33,630 nucleotides of DNA from Pseudomonadota bacterium (GCA_010028905.1 RGZZ01000011.1:1-33630); one strand, 5' to 3'. Numbered from the stretch's first letter, positions 1-7,837 are shown. Notes: generated by a model from the sequence alone, not told the origin. Program-made: numbers and translations.

Positions 1-527
1 GACCAGACGCCCTGAAGGCGATGCGCACCTTCGACCTTGCGAAGGTCGAGCTCAGCCCCGCCGTGCTTGCCCGCACGTGTGTCGAGGAAGCCTCGACCCG
101 GCAGGACGTGCTCCCCACCATGTCCGCCATCGATACCGCCGCCATGCCCGCCGTGGCGGAGGCGTTCAGCGCGCTGGGAACCGCTTTGAAAGCCCACCCC
201 GAGACCTCGGCCGCAGTGGCGGCCCACGCCGACGCCTCAACCCCGTTCGACGCGTTCCGCGACGCCACAGACTTCCTTCGACGCGTGTCTTCTGACGACC
301 ACGTCGCTGAACCGGTTCGCAGCGCGGCCCTGCAGGCAGAGACTGCAGTGACGGGTGCCATCCTCGCTGAGCAGCATGCTCCGCAGAACCCGGGGGCGCA
401 TGGTCTCACCATCGAGGCCAGCTCCAAGGGGTTGCCAGAGGGGTACGCAGAGACGCGATTCGCCAGAGAGACCGGATGGGGCGACGCTCTGGTGGCCTTG
501 CAGCAAGCCCCTCCCACCAGCAGCTGA
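1..527 (+). CDS. C-terminal part of a clostripain-like (peptidase C11) protein, 5' end outside window
   Basis: The reading frame is open from the left edge and ends at a stop at 525-527, so only the C-terminal ~174 residues are seen. The visible part has the pattern of the C-terminal region of clostripain-family (C11) proteins: a segment reading T-M-S-A-I-D followed by an alanine-rich helix (in the family usually SAIDLSKL, then a helix), and a final F-A-R-E-T-G-W-G-D-A-L block like the family's FAKxTxWDEFL ending. The catalytic His and Cys would lie upstream, so activity cannot be judged. The internal ATG at 21 should not be taken as the true start, because the homologous pattern already runs through it. 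The gene converges on the methyltransferase with only 9 bases between stops. Family assignment rests on pattern memory and is moderate. Confidence 0.55.
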   Translation, partial: PDALKAMRTFDLAKVELSPAVLARTCVEEASTRQDVLPTMSAIDTAAMPAVAEAFSALGTALKAHPETSAAVAAHADASTPFDAFRDATDFLRRVSSDDHVAEPVRSAALQAETAVTGAILAEQHAPQNPGAHGLTIEASSKGLPEGYAETRFARETGWGDALVALQQAPPTSS

Positions 528-536
528 TCTGAGGCG

Positions 537-1430
537 TCAGGCTTCCTGCGTGCGCGCCTGACTCTCCGTGGCGGGTCTCCGCGCGGTGACCAGAAGGCTG
601 GTCTTGAAGACCCCCACGGGCCAGTGACGGGTTGCCCTATCGAGGACCTCCATCGCTGAAACAAACCCGGAAAGGCGTCGCGCCAGCCAGTTGAAGGTGC
701 GATTGGGCATGATCTTCAGCGCCAGCAGACTGGTCTCGACCACACGCAGCCCCTTGCGCCGCAGCAGATCGTGCAGCTCGTCGGTGCTCACCTCGTGGAA
801 GTGGGTCTTCACCTGGAACGCCGCAAGATCGACGTCGGCGTCCTCGAGCTCGTCGATGCCGCGATGCTCCAGGCGATCCTCGAGATAGAGCGCGATCGCT
901 CTGGGGAGGATTCGGCGTAGCATCGGCGCGACACGCCGACCGTTCGGCGTGGTGATGACCAGCAGCCCTCCCGGGCGCAGCAGGCGCGAGAGGCGACCCA
1001 CGGTCGCGTCGAGATCGTAGACGTGCTCGAGCACCTCGATGCACGTGATGCAATCGAAAGTCCCCTCGTCAGCTTGATCGAGGAACCCATCGTCAAGCGT
1101 GTGGAACTCGGTTCGGCTCTCGCCATCGAAGCGCCCCCGGTTCTCGGCGATGATGGCCGAGGAGATGTCCATCCCCACCCGCCAGGCGCCGCGGGTCTCC
1201 ACGAGATCCTTGAAGAGATGGGCGGGTCCGCACCCGTAATCGAGCCATCGCGCGTCAGCAGAGCGAAGCCGCGGCGTGATGATCTCGGCAAGCAGGCGAT
1301 TCTTGACGGCGTCGTTGTAGCGATCGGAAGGGGAATATCCCACACGCTGCGCGCGATCGCGCACCTTCTCGAACCACAGGTCGTAATAGGCGCCGAGAAC
1401 GCCTTGATCGGGACGAATCGGTTGATGCAC
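537..1430 (-). CDS. Class I SAM-dependent methyltransferase (UbiG-like fold)
   Basis: 297 residues. The product should be a soluble methyltransferase using S-adenosylmethionine; the substrate cannot be read from the sequence. Motif I is D-Y-G-C-G-P-A-H near residue 64, the acidic end of beta 2 is in G-M-D-I-S near 87, the post-II motif is C-I-E-V-L-E-H near 130, and motif III is L-R-P-G-G-L-L-V-I-T-T-P-N near 150. A C-terminal extension of about 140 residues, with H-F-H-E-V-S followed by a helical tail, resembles methyltransferases acting on lipids, quinones or glycans (H-x-x-x-x-T/S with 'F' motif). The start codon is GTG with a GAGAGG-like purine run about 9 bases upstream. It lies 111 bases downstream of the tricorn gene on the same strand and may be transcribed with it, though no functional link is evident. 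Confidence 0.85.
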   Translation of the reverse strand: MHQPIRPDQGVLGAYYDLWFEKVRDRAQRVGYSPSDRYNDAVKNRLLAEIITPRLRSADARWLDYGCGPAHLFKDLVETRGAWRVGMDISSAIIAENRGRFDGESRTEFHTLDDGFLDQADEGTFDCITCIEVLEHVYDLDATVGRLSRLLRPGGLLVITTPNGRRVAPMLRRILPRAIALYLEDRLEHRGIDELEDADVDLAAFQVKTHFHEVSTDELHDLLRRKGLRVVETSLLALKIMPNRTFNWLARRLSGFVSAMEVLDRATRHWPVGVFKTSLLVTARRPATESQARTQEA

Positions 1431-1541
1431 GGGTCGCGGCCTCTCGTGGGGTCGAGATTCGACCCCAGGCAGAGGGCCGTGACAGTGAGGTACCCGTGGC
1501 CGCGCGCGACGAAACCGGTCGAGACGACCTGCATACCTCGT

Positions 1542-4500
1542 TCAGCGCGGCTTGAGGCGCGGCTGGGCAAACCGTGGGTGCAGCTTCGGCGAAGGGGTGT
1601 GCGGCGGCGTCTCGTCGAGCAGGCGAATCACCTCATCGATGGCACGCTCGAGCTGCGCGTCGTGCGAGCGGGCGTAGTCTTGAGGCGCGTTCTCGATCTC
1701 GATGTCCGGATCGGTGCCGTAGTTCTCGATCTGCCACCCCACGTCGTCGAAGAAAAACGAGAACTCCGGCTGTGTCGTCACGGTACCGTCGGCCAAGGTG
1801 TGGCGAGGCCAGATGCCGATGACCCCACCCCACGTGCGCACGCCGAGCAGCGGCCCCAGCTTGAGCATCTTGAACGCGTGGCTGAACATGTCGCCATCAG
1901 ACCCCGCGTGCTCGTTGGTCAGGGCCGCCATGGGGCCGCGGGGAGATTCCTGGGGATAGGGAACGGGCGCGCCCCAGCGCGGGAAATCGTAGCCCAGGCG
2001 ACGCCGTGCGAGCTTCTCGAGCAACAGGCCGGAGACATTTCCCCCGCCATTGAAGCGCACGTCGATCAAGAGCCCTTCGCGATCGTACTCGACCAGATAG
2101 GCGCGGTGGAACTCCGCGAAGCCCTCGGCGCTCATGTCGGGGATGTGGATGTATCCCACCCGCCCGGACGTTCGCTCGTGAACGCGCCGGCGCTTCTCGT
2201 TGACCCAATCGCGATAGCGGGCCGAGCGCTCGTTCGTGAGCGCCTTCACGGTGACCGTGCGCACCTCCTGACCCCGCTGCACCAGGAGCTCCACCTCGCT
2301 TCCTCCCAGGTTCACGAGCCGTGCTCCCGGAGGGGTTCGGTGCCCCACCGACTGACCGTTGATGGCGAGCACCACGTCACCCGACCTCAGGTTGGCGGCG
2401 GGCGCCGCCAGCGATGACGTGGAACGTGCGTCCCACGGATCCCCTTCGATGATCCGGTGGATGACGCATCGACCTTCCTCATCAACCGCCCAGTCCACCC
2501 CTAAGAAGCCCTGGCGATAATCCGGTGCGGGTCGATACTCCCCACCGTATTCGTAGGCGTGGGAGGTTCCCAGCTCTCCTTGGAGCTCCCACAGCAGATC
2601 GGAGAACTCTGACCGCGTGGCCACGCGATCGACAAGCGGGCGATACCGATCGTACACCGCGTCCCAATCGATGCCACACATGTCGGCCACCCAGAAGTGC
2701 TCTCTCTGCAGGCGCCACGCTTCACGAAACATCTGGCGCCACTCCGTGCTGGGTCGTGTCGACACCTTGACGCGGTCGAGATCGATCCAGCCGCTCTGCC
2801 GACTCGGCTTGCTGCCATCCTTGGCACCGCTCTTGCTCTCTGGAGGCTTGTCTCCCGCCTTCAAGACACGCAGGCGCGAACCCGATCGATAGACCAGGGT
2901 CTTTCGATCCATCGAGAGACCGAAGCTGCTGATGCCGTCGACCAGGCGCTCCTGTTTCTGGTTCTCGAAGTCATAGCACTCGAGGATGCCTCTGGGTCCG
3001 CCCCCTTCGGTGTCGGTCAGCCTGCGCGCACCCTCGACAGGAAACCAGGAGAAGACAGCTTTCTTGTCGAGCCCGACAATCGCGCTGTAACGCGCTTCAG
3101 CAACAGGAAACGCCACCACGCGGCGAGACAGTCCGTCGAGGTCGATGCGCATCCGGTCTTCGCTCTCTGCGAGCACATCTTCATCGAGACGCGCATCGCC
3201 CGCACCGATGACATCGCCCGCCGGCTCAGGCAGATCAGAAGGCTTCTTCTTCGCACCCTCGTCCTTCTTCTTGTCCGGGCTGAGCGGCCTGGGAAGCGGA
3301 ACGAAGGGTGATGGAACATCTTCGCGCAAGGTCACGAGAAACGGTCGCGCGCCACGCGGAAATCCCAGATCGAACTGCATCTGATCGTGGACCGGATCGA
3401 AGTCGCGCTGACCGATGAAGTACAGGTAGCGCCCCTTCGGATCGAACGCGGGATTGAAATCGTGCAGCACGGGCGAGGTGGCGTCGTATGTCTCTCCGGT
3501 CTCCACGCGACACAGCTTTATCTTCGTGGTCTGCAGGCTGTCGGGAAACCCGTAGGCTACCCAGGCGCCATCCGGCGACCAGGCGACGCCCGCGATGCGC
3601 CCGTGGCCACTCGTGTCAAGAACCCGGGCCGTGGGAGGCGCTGCCTCGAGATCAACCAGCATCAGCTCATTCCGGTGGTTGGTGACGATCACGCGATCAT
3701 GCGCAGGAGAGGCCTCGATCAGGAGCATGCGACCCAGATCGAGGTCGTCGAGGCGCTGCGATTCCAGCGGAGCGCCATCCTGGGGCGCGGCGAAACGCAC
3801 CAACCGCTCGTGCGGGCTCTCGTCTGAGGCGGCGGCCACCAGCCGCTGACCATCTCGAAGCCAGGTCAGCAGGCGATAGCGAACGCCCTCCGGATCTCCG
3901 AGCTGGCGCACTGCGCCCTCCCAGTTCGAGAGCACGAAGGCCTTGCCACGAGAGGTCAGTGCGAGTCCGCTGCCATCCGGCTCGAGATCGACGCTGTGCA
4001 GATAACGCCCAGGAGAGACGAATCGTCGGTTGCGCTGCGTACGCGAGGTCGACAAGACGAGATCGACGCGTCGAGCCTGATCTTGCGCGGGATCGAGTAC
4101 GTAGATGTCTGCGCCCGCGTGGTAGACGAGACGCTTCCCATCGGTGGAGAGCGCGCGTGCGTAGAACTCTTCGTGATCGGTGTGGCGTCTCACGTCGCTG
4201 CCGTCAGCCTGACACGAGTACACGTTACCGACGCCTTCGTGATCAGCGATGAAGAAGATGCGGTCATCGACCCAGCACGGGCTGGCCAGGTTCCCCTCGA
4301 GCGATCGCAGACGCACGTAGGCGCCGTCTCCGTGTGCATCGACCCAGATCTGTCCGATGGTGCCTCCGCGATATCGCTTCCAACGGGCAGGTTCCGCGGT
4401 GTTGCGCCCGATCAGCGACATCCCCTGCGGACCGAACGACAGCGCACTTGCAGGGCCCAGGGGGAGCCGTTGGGGGAGAAGATCTCCCGGACCGACGGTG

Positions 4501-4853
4501 TAGAGCCATTCATCTCGTCGAAACGCGCGTTCAGCCGCCGACGCATAGACGATGGACGCCCCGTCACGCGTCCATCCGCAGACCCGACAAGGGGTTCCCT
4601 GATAGGTGAGCCGCTCTGCCTCTCCCCCGTGAACAGGCATGCAATAGACCTCTGCCGGGCCTTCTTCTCTCCCGACAAATGCCAGCTTCGTGCCATCCGG
4701 CGAGAAGCATGGGGTAGAGACCTCGCCAACCCCTGCGGTGATTCTCCAGGCGCGTCCTCCATCTGCGGAAACCGTCCAGAGATCGTCTTCCGCCACGAAC
4801 ACGATGTCGTTGCCCCAGATCGCGGGGTGACGCAGATATCCGGCAGTGGTCAC
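1542..4853 (-). CDS. Tricorn-type protease (S41 family), complete
   Basis: 1,103 residues starting at GTG 4851-4853. This start was chosen because GGAGG lies at 4861-4865 and the conserved sequence begins right after it; the upstream ATG at 4913 would add 20 unlike residues. Tricorn is a large cytosolic, self-compartmentalising protease that cuts peptides released by the proteasome or other ATP-dependent proteases. Residues ~1-300 and ~310-660 are two beta-propellers with repeated S-P-D-G/D-G blades. A charged, low-complexity lysine-rich linker lies near 515-545. A PDZ domain (G-F-L-G-V-D-W to D-V-V-L-A-I-N-G) is at ~775-840, followed by the S41 protease core. The catalytic tetrad is intact: S764-H765 in G-T-S-H-A-Y-E, S985 in A-G-S-D-G-D and E1043 in I-E-N-Y-G, an almost constant +19/20 offset from Thermoplasma S745, H746, S965 and E1023. 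There is no signal peptide. Confidence 0.95.
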   Translation of the reverse strand: MTTAGYLRHPAIWGNDIVFVAEDDLWTVSADGGRAWRITAGVGEVSTPCFSPDGTKLAFVGREEGPAEVYCMPVHGGEAERLTYQGTPCRVCGWTRDGASIVYASAAERAFRRDEWLYTVGPGDLLPQRLPLGPASALSFGPQGMSLIGRNTAEPARWKRYRGGTIGQIWVDAHGDGAYVRLRSLEGNLASPCWVDDRIFFIADHEGVGNVYSCQADGSDVRRHTDHEEFYARALSTDGKRLVYHAGADIYVLDPAQDQARRVDLVLSTSRTQRNRRFVSPGRYLHSVDLEPDGSGLALTSRGKAFVLSNWEGAVRQLGDPEGVRYRLLTWLRDGQRLVAAASDESPHERLVRFAAPQDGAPLESQRLDDLDLGRMLLIEASPAHDRVIVTNHRNELMLVDLEAAPPTARVLDTSGHGRIAGVAWSPDGAWVAYGFPDSLQTTKIKLCRVETGETYDATSPVLHDFNPAFDPKGRYLYFIGQRDFDPVHDQMQFDLGFPRGARPFLVTLREDVPSPFVPLPRPLSPDKKKDEGAKKKPSDLPEPAGDVIGAGDARLDEDVLAESEDRMRIDLDGLSRRVVAFPVAEARYSAIVGLDKKAVFSWFPVEGARRLTDTEGGGPRGILECYDFENQKQERLVDGISSFGLSMDRKTLVYRSGSRLRVLKAGDKPPESKSGAKDGSKPSRQSGWIDLDRVKVSTRPSTEWRQMFREAWRLQREHFWVADMCGIDWDAVYDRYRPLVDRVATRSEFSDLLWELQGELGTSHAYEYGGEYRPAPDYRQGFLGVDWAVDEEGRCVIHRIIEGDPWDARSTSSLAAPAANLRSGDVVLAINGQSVGHRTPPGARLVNLGGSEVELLVQRGQEVRTVTVKALTNERSARYRDWVNEKRRRVHERTSGRVGYIHIPDMSAEGFAEFHRAYLVEYDREGLLIDVRFNGGGNVSGLLLEKLARRRLGYDFPRWGAPVPYPQESPRGPMAALTNEHAGSDGDMFSHAFKMLKLGPLLGVRTWGGVIGIWPRHTLADGTVTTQPEFSFFFDDVGWQIENYGTDPDIEIENAPQDYARSHDAQLERAIDEVIRLLDETPPHTPSPKLHPRFAQPRLKPR

Positions 4854-4860
4854 GGCCAGG

Positions 4861-4865
4861 CCTCC
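4861..4865 (-). promoter_or_regulatory. Shine-Dalgarno site deciding the tricorn start
   Basis: GGAGG on the minus strand sits 7 bases before GTG 4851-4853. It lies 18-22 bases inside the end of the preceding DUF4870-like gene's spacer, so the tricorn gene is probably translated from a transcript shared with that gene. Confidence 0.7.
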
Positions 4866-4882
4866 ATTCTCGAGCACATCAA

Positions 4883-5314
4883 TCAATCTGTGTCTGCGCT
4901 GGCGAGCACCCACTGCTCTACCGCTGCTCCGATCACGGGCACGCGAAACACGTCACCGCGTCCCGCGCGCCACGCAAACGCGAGGAACAGGCAGAAGCAG
5001 AAGAGCAGCGCGATGAGCCACGCGACGAAGATACCCGTCAGAAACGCACCGAACCAGAGCGATTCAGGTGTGATGCGACGAAACACGAACCCGAGCATCA
5101 AGGTGAAAACAAGGAAAGCTGTACTGGTGACCGCTCCGAACGCAAAGGCCTGCACGAGATGAAAGCGCAGCCAGGTCTCGTGTCGCTCAGCTCGCAAGAG
5201 CATGAGAGGGGGGTGCACCGGCCAGAAGATGTACCCCGCGGCGGCGGTCATGAGCGCGCCGTTGTCAACAGGTGGAACGAGTGCGGGGGCATCGTATTCG
5301 AAGTGGGTAGGCAT
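4883..5314 (-). CDS. DUF4870-like small integral membrane protein
   Basis: 143 residues from ATG 5312-5314. The open frame continues upstream to 5419, but that part overlaps the SRP RNA, so the later ATG is preferred; GTG at 5324-5326 is an alternative. The protein has an N-terminal hydrophobic segment (A-A-A-G-Y-I-F-W-P), a conserved loop with R-F-H-L-V-Q-A-F, two strongly hydrophobic helices (~60-80 and ~88-115), and a C-terminal cytosolic tail with R-G-D-V-F-R-V-P. This order matches the DUF4870 / Tic20-like family ('VRFHAKQA... A..G..YRYP'), whose function is not established. It lies 29 bases upstream of the tricorn gene on the same strand, so the two are likely cotranscribed. Confidence 0.7.
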   Translation of the reverse strand: MPTHFEYDAPALVPPVDNGALMTAAAGYIFWPVHPPLMLLRAERHETWLRFHLVQAFAFGAVTSTAFLVFTLMLGFVFRRITPESLWFGAFLTGIFVAWLIALLFCFCLFLAFAWRAGRGDVFRVPVIGAAVEQWVLASADTD

Positions 5315-5369
5315 CTCGACGATCACATTCACAGGTCGTGACCGCGGCCCCTTCTCACGGGAGAGGCGC

Positions 5370-5384
5370 AAAAAAAGCTGGCCC
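5370..5384 (-). terminator. Intrinsic terminator at the 3' end of the SRP RNA
   Basis: The 3' arm of the terminal SRP helix (GGGCCAGC) runs directly into TTTTTTT (AAAAAAA at 5370-5376 on +). The closing stem and T run together have the form of a rho-independent terminator and would end the tRNA-tadA-SRP transcript. Confidence 0.75.
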
Positions 5385-5517
5385 GGGTGGGTGACACGAA
5401 CCGGGAACCCCCACGGCACACAGAGAGAGCTGCTTACCGCTGCTACCTTCCGGTCCTGACGGGGTTCACAGACTGCTGTTGCGTGGGACCCGATTCATGC
5501 CACTTACCTGGGCCAGC
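5377..5517 (-). ncRNA. ffs: Signal recognition particle RNA (4.5S-like)
   Basis: The minus strand carries GGACCGGAAGGTAGCAGC (5439-5456), the near-invariant domain IV loop with the GGAA tetraloop and the A-rich asymmetric loop that binds Ffh. The ends pair perfectly: GCTGGCCC at the 5' end (5510-5517) with GGGCCAGC at the 3' end (5377-5384), giving one long hairpin of about 141 nt. This is longer than the 114-nt E. coli 4.5S RNA but clearly shorter than the Alu-bearing ~270-nt Bacillus type. The 5' end lies 2 bases after the encoded CCA of tRNA-Ser(GGA), so the RNA is probably released from a common transcript by tRNA 3' processing. Exact ends are inferred from pairing. Confidence 0.93.
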
Positions 5518-5519
5518 TC

Positions 5520-5613
5520 TGGCGGAGAGAGAGGGATTCGAACCCTCGAGACGGGGATAAGCCGCCTACTCGATTTCCAATCGAGCGCCTTCGACCAGCT
5601 CAGCCATCTCTCC
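5520..5613 (-). tRNA. tRNA-Ser (anticodon GGA)
   Basis: 94 nt including encoded CCA. The acceptor arms GGAGAGA/TCTCTCC pair. The anticodon stem is CTCGA/TCGAG with loop TTGGAAA giving GGA. A long variable arm follows, as in serine tRNAs, and the T arm reads GAGGGTTCGAATCCCTC. It reads UCC and UCU. It lies last of the four tRNAs, just before the SRP RNA. Confidence 0.96.
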
Positions 5614-5702
5614 AAGGAGCCGAGAGGATCTCGCCTCTCGTCACGACCGCAGCAGGCGGCTGTCGACGCCTGTTGCGAAACGTGATTCGTATTCAGTTGG
5701 AT

Positions 5703-5797
5703 TGGCGGAGAGAGAGGGATTTGAACCCCCGAGACGGGTGTTTATGCCGCCTACTCGATTTCGAGTCGAGCGCTTTCAACCACTCAGCCATCTCTCC
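5703..5797 (-). tRNA. tRNA-Ser (anticodon CGA)
   Basis: 95 nt including encoded CCA. It is nearly identical to the next serine tRNA in its acceptor stem and anticodon stem (CTCGA/TCGAG), but the loop CTCGAAA gives anticodon CGA, reading UCG. It has a long class II variable arm. It follows tadA by 19 bases. Its similarity to the GGA tRNA suggests local duplication followed by anticodon change. Confidence 0.96.
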
Positions 5798-5816
5798 GAG
5801 GCCGTATAAATCCGGG

Positions 5817-6251
5817 TCAGTGCACGCGGCGTCGCGCGAAGAATATGCGCATCAGCTGTGCACATTCGTCAGCGCGGATGCCGCTCACCACGTCGAGGTG
5901 ATGTGGCAGCCCCGGGTAGTCAGCCAGGTTCAGCACGGTTCCTGCAGCGCCCGCGCGCGGATCTGCAGCCCCGTACACCAGACGCTTGACCCTGACCGAT
6001 AGCATGGCACCCACGCACATCGGACACGGTTCGAGCGTCACATAGACCGTCGCCCCGTCGAACCGCCAGTCTCTGCGAGAGCGCGCAGCCCTTCTCAGAG
6101 CCACGATCTCTGCGTGACCTGCGACGTCGTTGCATGCTTCGCGCACGTTTCGACCTCGACTGATCACCTGGCCGCCGATGACGACCACCGCGCCGACCGG
6201 CACCTCACCTGCGCGCTCTGCTCGGCGAGCCTGCTCGAGCGCCAGCTTCAT
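5817..6251 (-). CDS. tadA: tRNA-specific adenosine deaminase TadA
   Basis: 144 residues. TadA converts adenosine 34 to inosine in tRNA-Arg(ACG), which lets it read CGU, CGC and CGA. The zinc site is complete: H46-A-E48 in A-G-H-A-E-I-V, with E48 as proton shuttle, and P75-C76-P-M-C79. The N-terminal E-V-P-V-G-A-V-V strand is typical, and so is the length (family about 150-165). ATG 6249-6251 is the only usable start after the end of tRNA-Arg at 6292; codons between the two have no ATG, GTG or TTG in frame. No clear Shine-Dalgarno sequence precedes it. The gene lies between tRNA-Arg(CCG) and tRNA-Ser(CGA) on the same strand, so it is probably part of the same precursor RNA. Confidence 0.95.
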   Translation of the reverse strand: MKLALEQARRAERAGEVPVGAVVVIGGQVISRGRNVREACNDVAGHAEIVALRRAARSRRDWRFDGATVYVTLEPCPMCVGAMLSVRVKRLVYGAADPRAGAAGTVLNLADYPGLPHHLDVVSGIRADECAQLMRIFFARRRVH

Positions 6252-6291
6252 GAACCCGTCGTCGTGGGGAAGGGGCCTTCCGTCAAGGAAC

Positions 6292-6368
6292 TGGCGCGCC
6301 CGAGTGGGCTCGAACCACCAACCTTCGCCTTCGGAGGGCGACACTCTATCCATTGAGCTACGGGCGCC
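6292..6368 (-). tRNA. tRNA-Arg (anticodon CCG)
   Basis: 77 nt with encoded CCA. The acceptor arms are GGCGCCC/GGGCGCG (last pair mismatched or G-G adjacent to the discriminator), the D arm is AGCTCAATGGATAGAGT, the anticodon stem is TCGCC/GGCGA with loop CTCCGAA giving CCG, and the T arm contains GGTTCGAGCC. It reads CGG, a common codon in GC-rich genomes. It is separated by 10 bases from tRNA-Ser(GCT). Confidence 0.95.
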
Positions 6369-6378
6369 TGAACCTTTG

Positions 6379-6472
6379 TGGCGGAGAGACTGGGATTCGA
6401 ACCCAGGGTAGGGATTTAGGCCCCTACAAACGCTTAGCAGGCGTTCGCCTTCGACCTCTCGGCCATCTCTCC
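6379..6472 (-). tRNA. tRNA-Ser (anticodon GCT)
   Basis: 94 nt with encoded CCA. The anticodon stem is AACGC/GCGTT with loop CTGCTAA giving GCT, reading AGC and AGU. The variable arm is long, and the T arm is CTGGGTTCGAATCCCAG. It is the first gene of the stable-RNA operon, about 35 bases after the predicted transcription start. Confidence 0.96.
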
Positions 6473-6513
6473 ACATGGGCAGCTTTGCAGGTCGCCCTGC
6501 CGAACCGCCGCTT

Positions 6514-6543
6514 ATTCTACCATGACCCTGCCTGGCATGGCAA
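6514..6543 (-). promoter_or_regulatory. Sigma70-type promoter of the tRNA-tadA-SRP operon
   Basis: On the minus strand TTGCCA (6538-6543), an 18-base spacer and TAGAAT (6514-6519) match the housekeeping consensus at 5 of 6 and 5 of 6 positions. Transcription would start near 6507, some 35 bases before tRNA-Ser(GCT). The position is what a stable-RNA operon needs. It is predicted by eye only. Confidence 0.6.
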
Positions 6544-6564
6544 GTGCCTCACACAGGCAGGGTC
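6524..6564 (-). terminator. Inverted repeat after dnaN, terminator-like but without T tract
   Basis: GACCCTGCCTG (6524-6534) and CAGGCAGGGTC (6554-6564) pair perfectly over 11 bp across a 19-base loop, 30 bases after the dnaN stop. On the minus strand it is followed by ATGGTAGAATAAG, not a T run, so intrinsic termination is uncertain. The -35 box of the tRNA promoter lies in its loop. Confidence 0.4.
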
Positions 6565-6593
6565 TCAATGCGCATCACGACGCAGATCGAACC

Positions 6594-7739
6594 CTATACC
6601 CCAGCCCCCACTGCCGCCGTCTCCTTGATTCGAACCGGCATGATCAGGTAGAGAAGGTCGTCGGCGTTGACCGGCTTCATCATCGCCATGCTCAGGGGAT
6701 CATTGAGAAGGAAGCGTATCTCCTCGCCCGTGGCGTTGCTCACGCAATCGAGCAGATATCGACCGTTGAAGGCGATGGTGATGGGTTCGCCATCAAGACG
6801 AACCGGAAGCTCTTCGCAGGCCTGACCCACGTCTGGCGTGTTCGAGCGAATCGACATGCTGTCGCCCGTGATCTCGAGACGAAGCAGCCGCGGAGAGTCT
6901 TTTTCCTGCGCCATGATGAGAGCGCGACGCACCGCTCCCAGCAGCTGCTCTCGATGCACGTAGACCGTGCGCGAGAAAGACTTCGGGATGATGGCCTCAC
7001 AGTCGGGAAAGCGACCCTCTTCGAGCAGGCGCGCCACGAGCTGGATGTTGCCAAAGCGGAAGAAGACCTGGCCGGGCGATGGCGTGATCTCGAGCGAGGT
7101 GTTGTCATCTCCCAGCAACCGCTGCAGCTCGCCCATGGCGCGTCCGGGAATGATGGACTTGTAGGACGTGGTCACCTGCGACCCGTCAAAGGTGCGCTGC
7201 ACACGCGCCAGGCGACGGCCATCGGTGGTGACCAGCATGGCCTTGTCGGGCTCGATCTGCGTGAGAATGCCCGTGAGCACCACCCGGGTCTCTTCTGGCG
7301 GTGCAACGGCGAACTGCACGCTGCGCACCATGTCGCGAAACGCGTCGCCCGAGACCACGAGGGTGGAATCTCCCTCGGGCTGGGGCAGCACGGGAAACTC
7401 GTCGGCAGAGAAGGTGTTGATGCGAAAGTTCGAGCCCTTCGCCTTCAGCTCGAGCTGATTGCCCTTGATCATCTCGAGCGAGATCTCGGTCTGGGGCAGC
7501 TGGGTGATGATCTCTCCGAGCAGGCGTGCGGGTGCGGTGAAGGCGCCGGCCGTGATGACCTCCGCCTTGACCTGGCACTCGATGACCATCTCGAGATCTG
7601 TTGCAGAGAAGTGCAGCGCACCATTCTCCGCGCGCACCAGCAGATGGCTGAGAATGGGCAGGGGACTCTTCGGGTTGACCGCCTTGGAGGCGGTGAGAAT
7701 GCCGCTCTCGAGGGCTTTTCGATCGCAGACCACTTTCAT
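6594..7739 (-). CDS. dnaN: DNA polymerase III beta subunit (sliding clamp)
   Basis: 381 residues. DnaN forms the ring that holds the replicative polymerase on DNA. The N-terminal M-K-V-V-C-D-R-K-A-L-E and the following L-P-I-L-S-H-L-L are typical, as are the three clamp domains of ~120 residues and the C-terminal L-M-P-V-R-I, the usual M-P-M/V-R-L/I ending that lines the partner-binding pocket. A short extra tail of 11 residues follows it. ATG 7737-7739 was chosen because AAGGAG lies at 7750-7755 and the conserved sequence begins here. The gene follows dnaA in the same direction, the classic order, but with an unusually long spacer of 569 bases, so it may have its own promoter. Confidence 0.98.
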   Translation of the reverse strand: MKVVCDRKALESGILTASKAVNPKSPLPILSHLLVRAENGALHFSATDLEMVIECQVKAEVITAGAFTAPARLLGEIITQLPQTEISLEMIKGNQLELKAKGSNFRINTFSADEFPVLPQPEGDSTLVVSGDAFRDMVRSVQFAVAPPEETRVVLTGILTQIEPDKAMLVTTDGRRLARVQRTFDGSQVTTSYKSIIPGRAMGELQRLLGDDNTSLEITPSPGQVFFRFGNIQLVARLLEEGRFPDCEAIIPKSFSRTVYVHREQLLGAVRRALIMAQEKDSPRLLRLEITGDSMSIRSNTPDVGQACEELPVRLDGEPITIAFNGRYLLDCVSNATGEEIRFLLNDPLSMAMMKPVNADDLLYLIMPVRIKETAAVGAGV

Positions 7740-7837
7740 GGGTGAGGCGCTCCTTCTTCCTGGATGTTTGAGGATCTTGATGCTGTGGAAAGATGAGGAT
7801 GACATGGGGGTGGGAAGATGGTCAGGTCATGGTTCTC

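Noticed and set aside
1023-2417. 464-residue open frame on + opposite the methyltransferase and tricorn genes
   Set aside because: It is antisense to two clearly conserved genes and contains no domain pattern. Long antisense frames are expected in GC-rich DNA.
3996-5162. 388-residue open frame on + opposite tricorn and DUF4870
   Set aside because: It is antisense to conserved coding sequence. Composition is Arg/Ala-rich without motifs.
5377-5419. N-terminal extension of the DUF4870-like protein to 5419
   Set aside because: That part would overlap the SRP RNA and its T tract, and it lacks conserved residues.
6522-7745. 407-residue open frame on + opposite dnaN
   Set aside because: It mirrors the dnaN codons and has no recognisable protein features or ribosome site.
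7784-7792. TGTGGAAAG as a functional DnaA box
   Set aside because: It has one mismatch to the relaxed consensus and stands alone; chance occurrence cannot be excluded, so it is not listed as a box.
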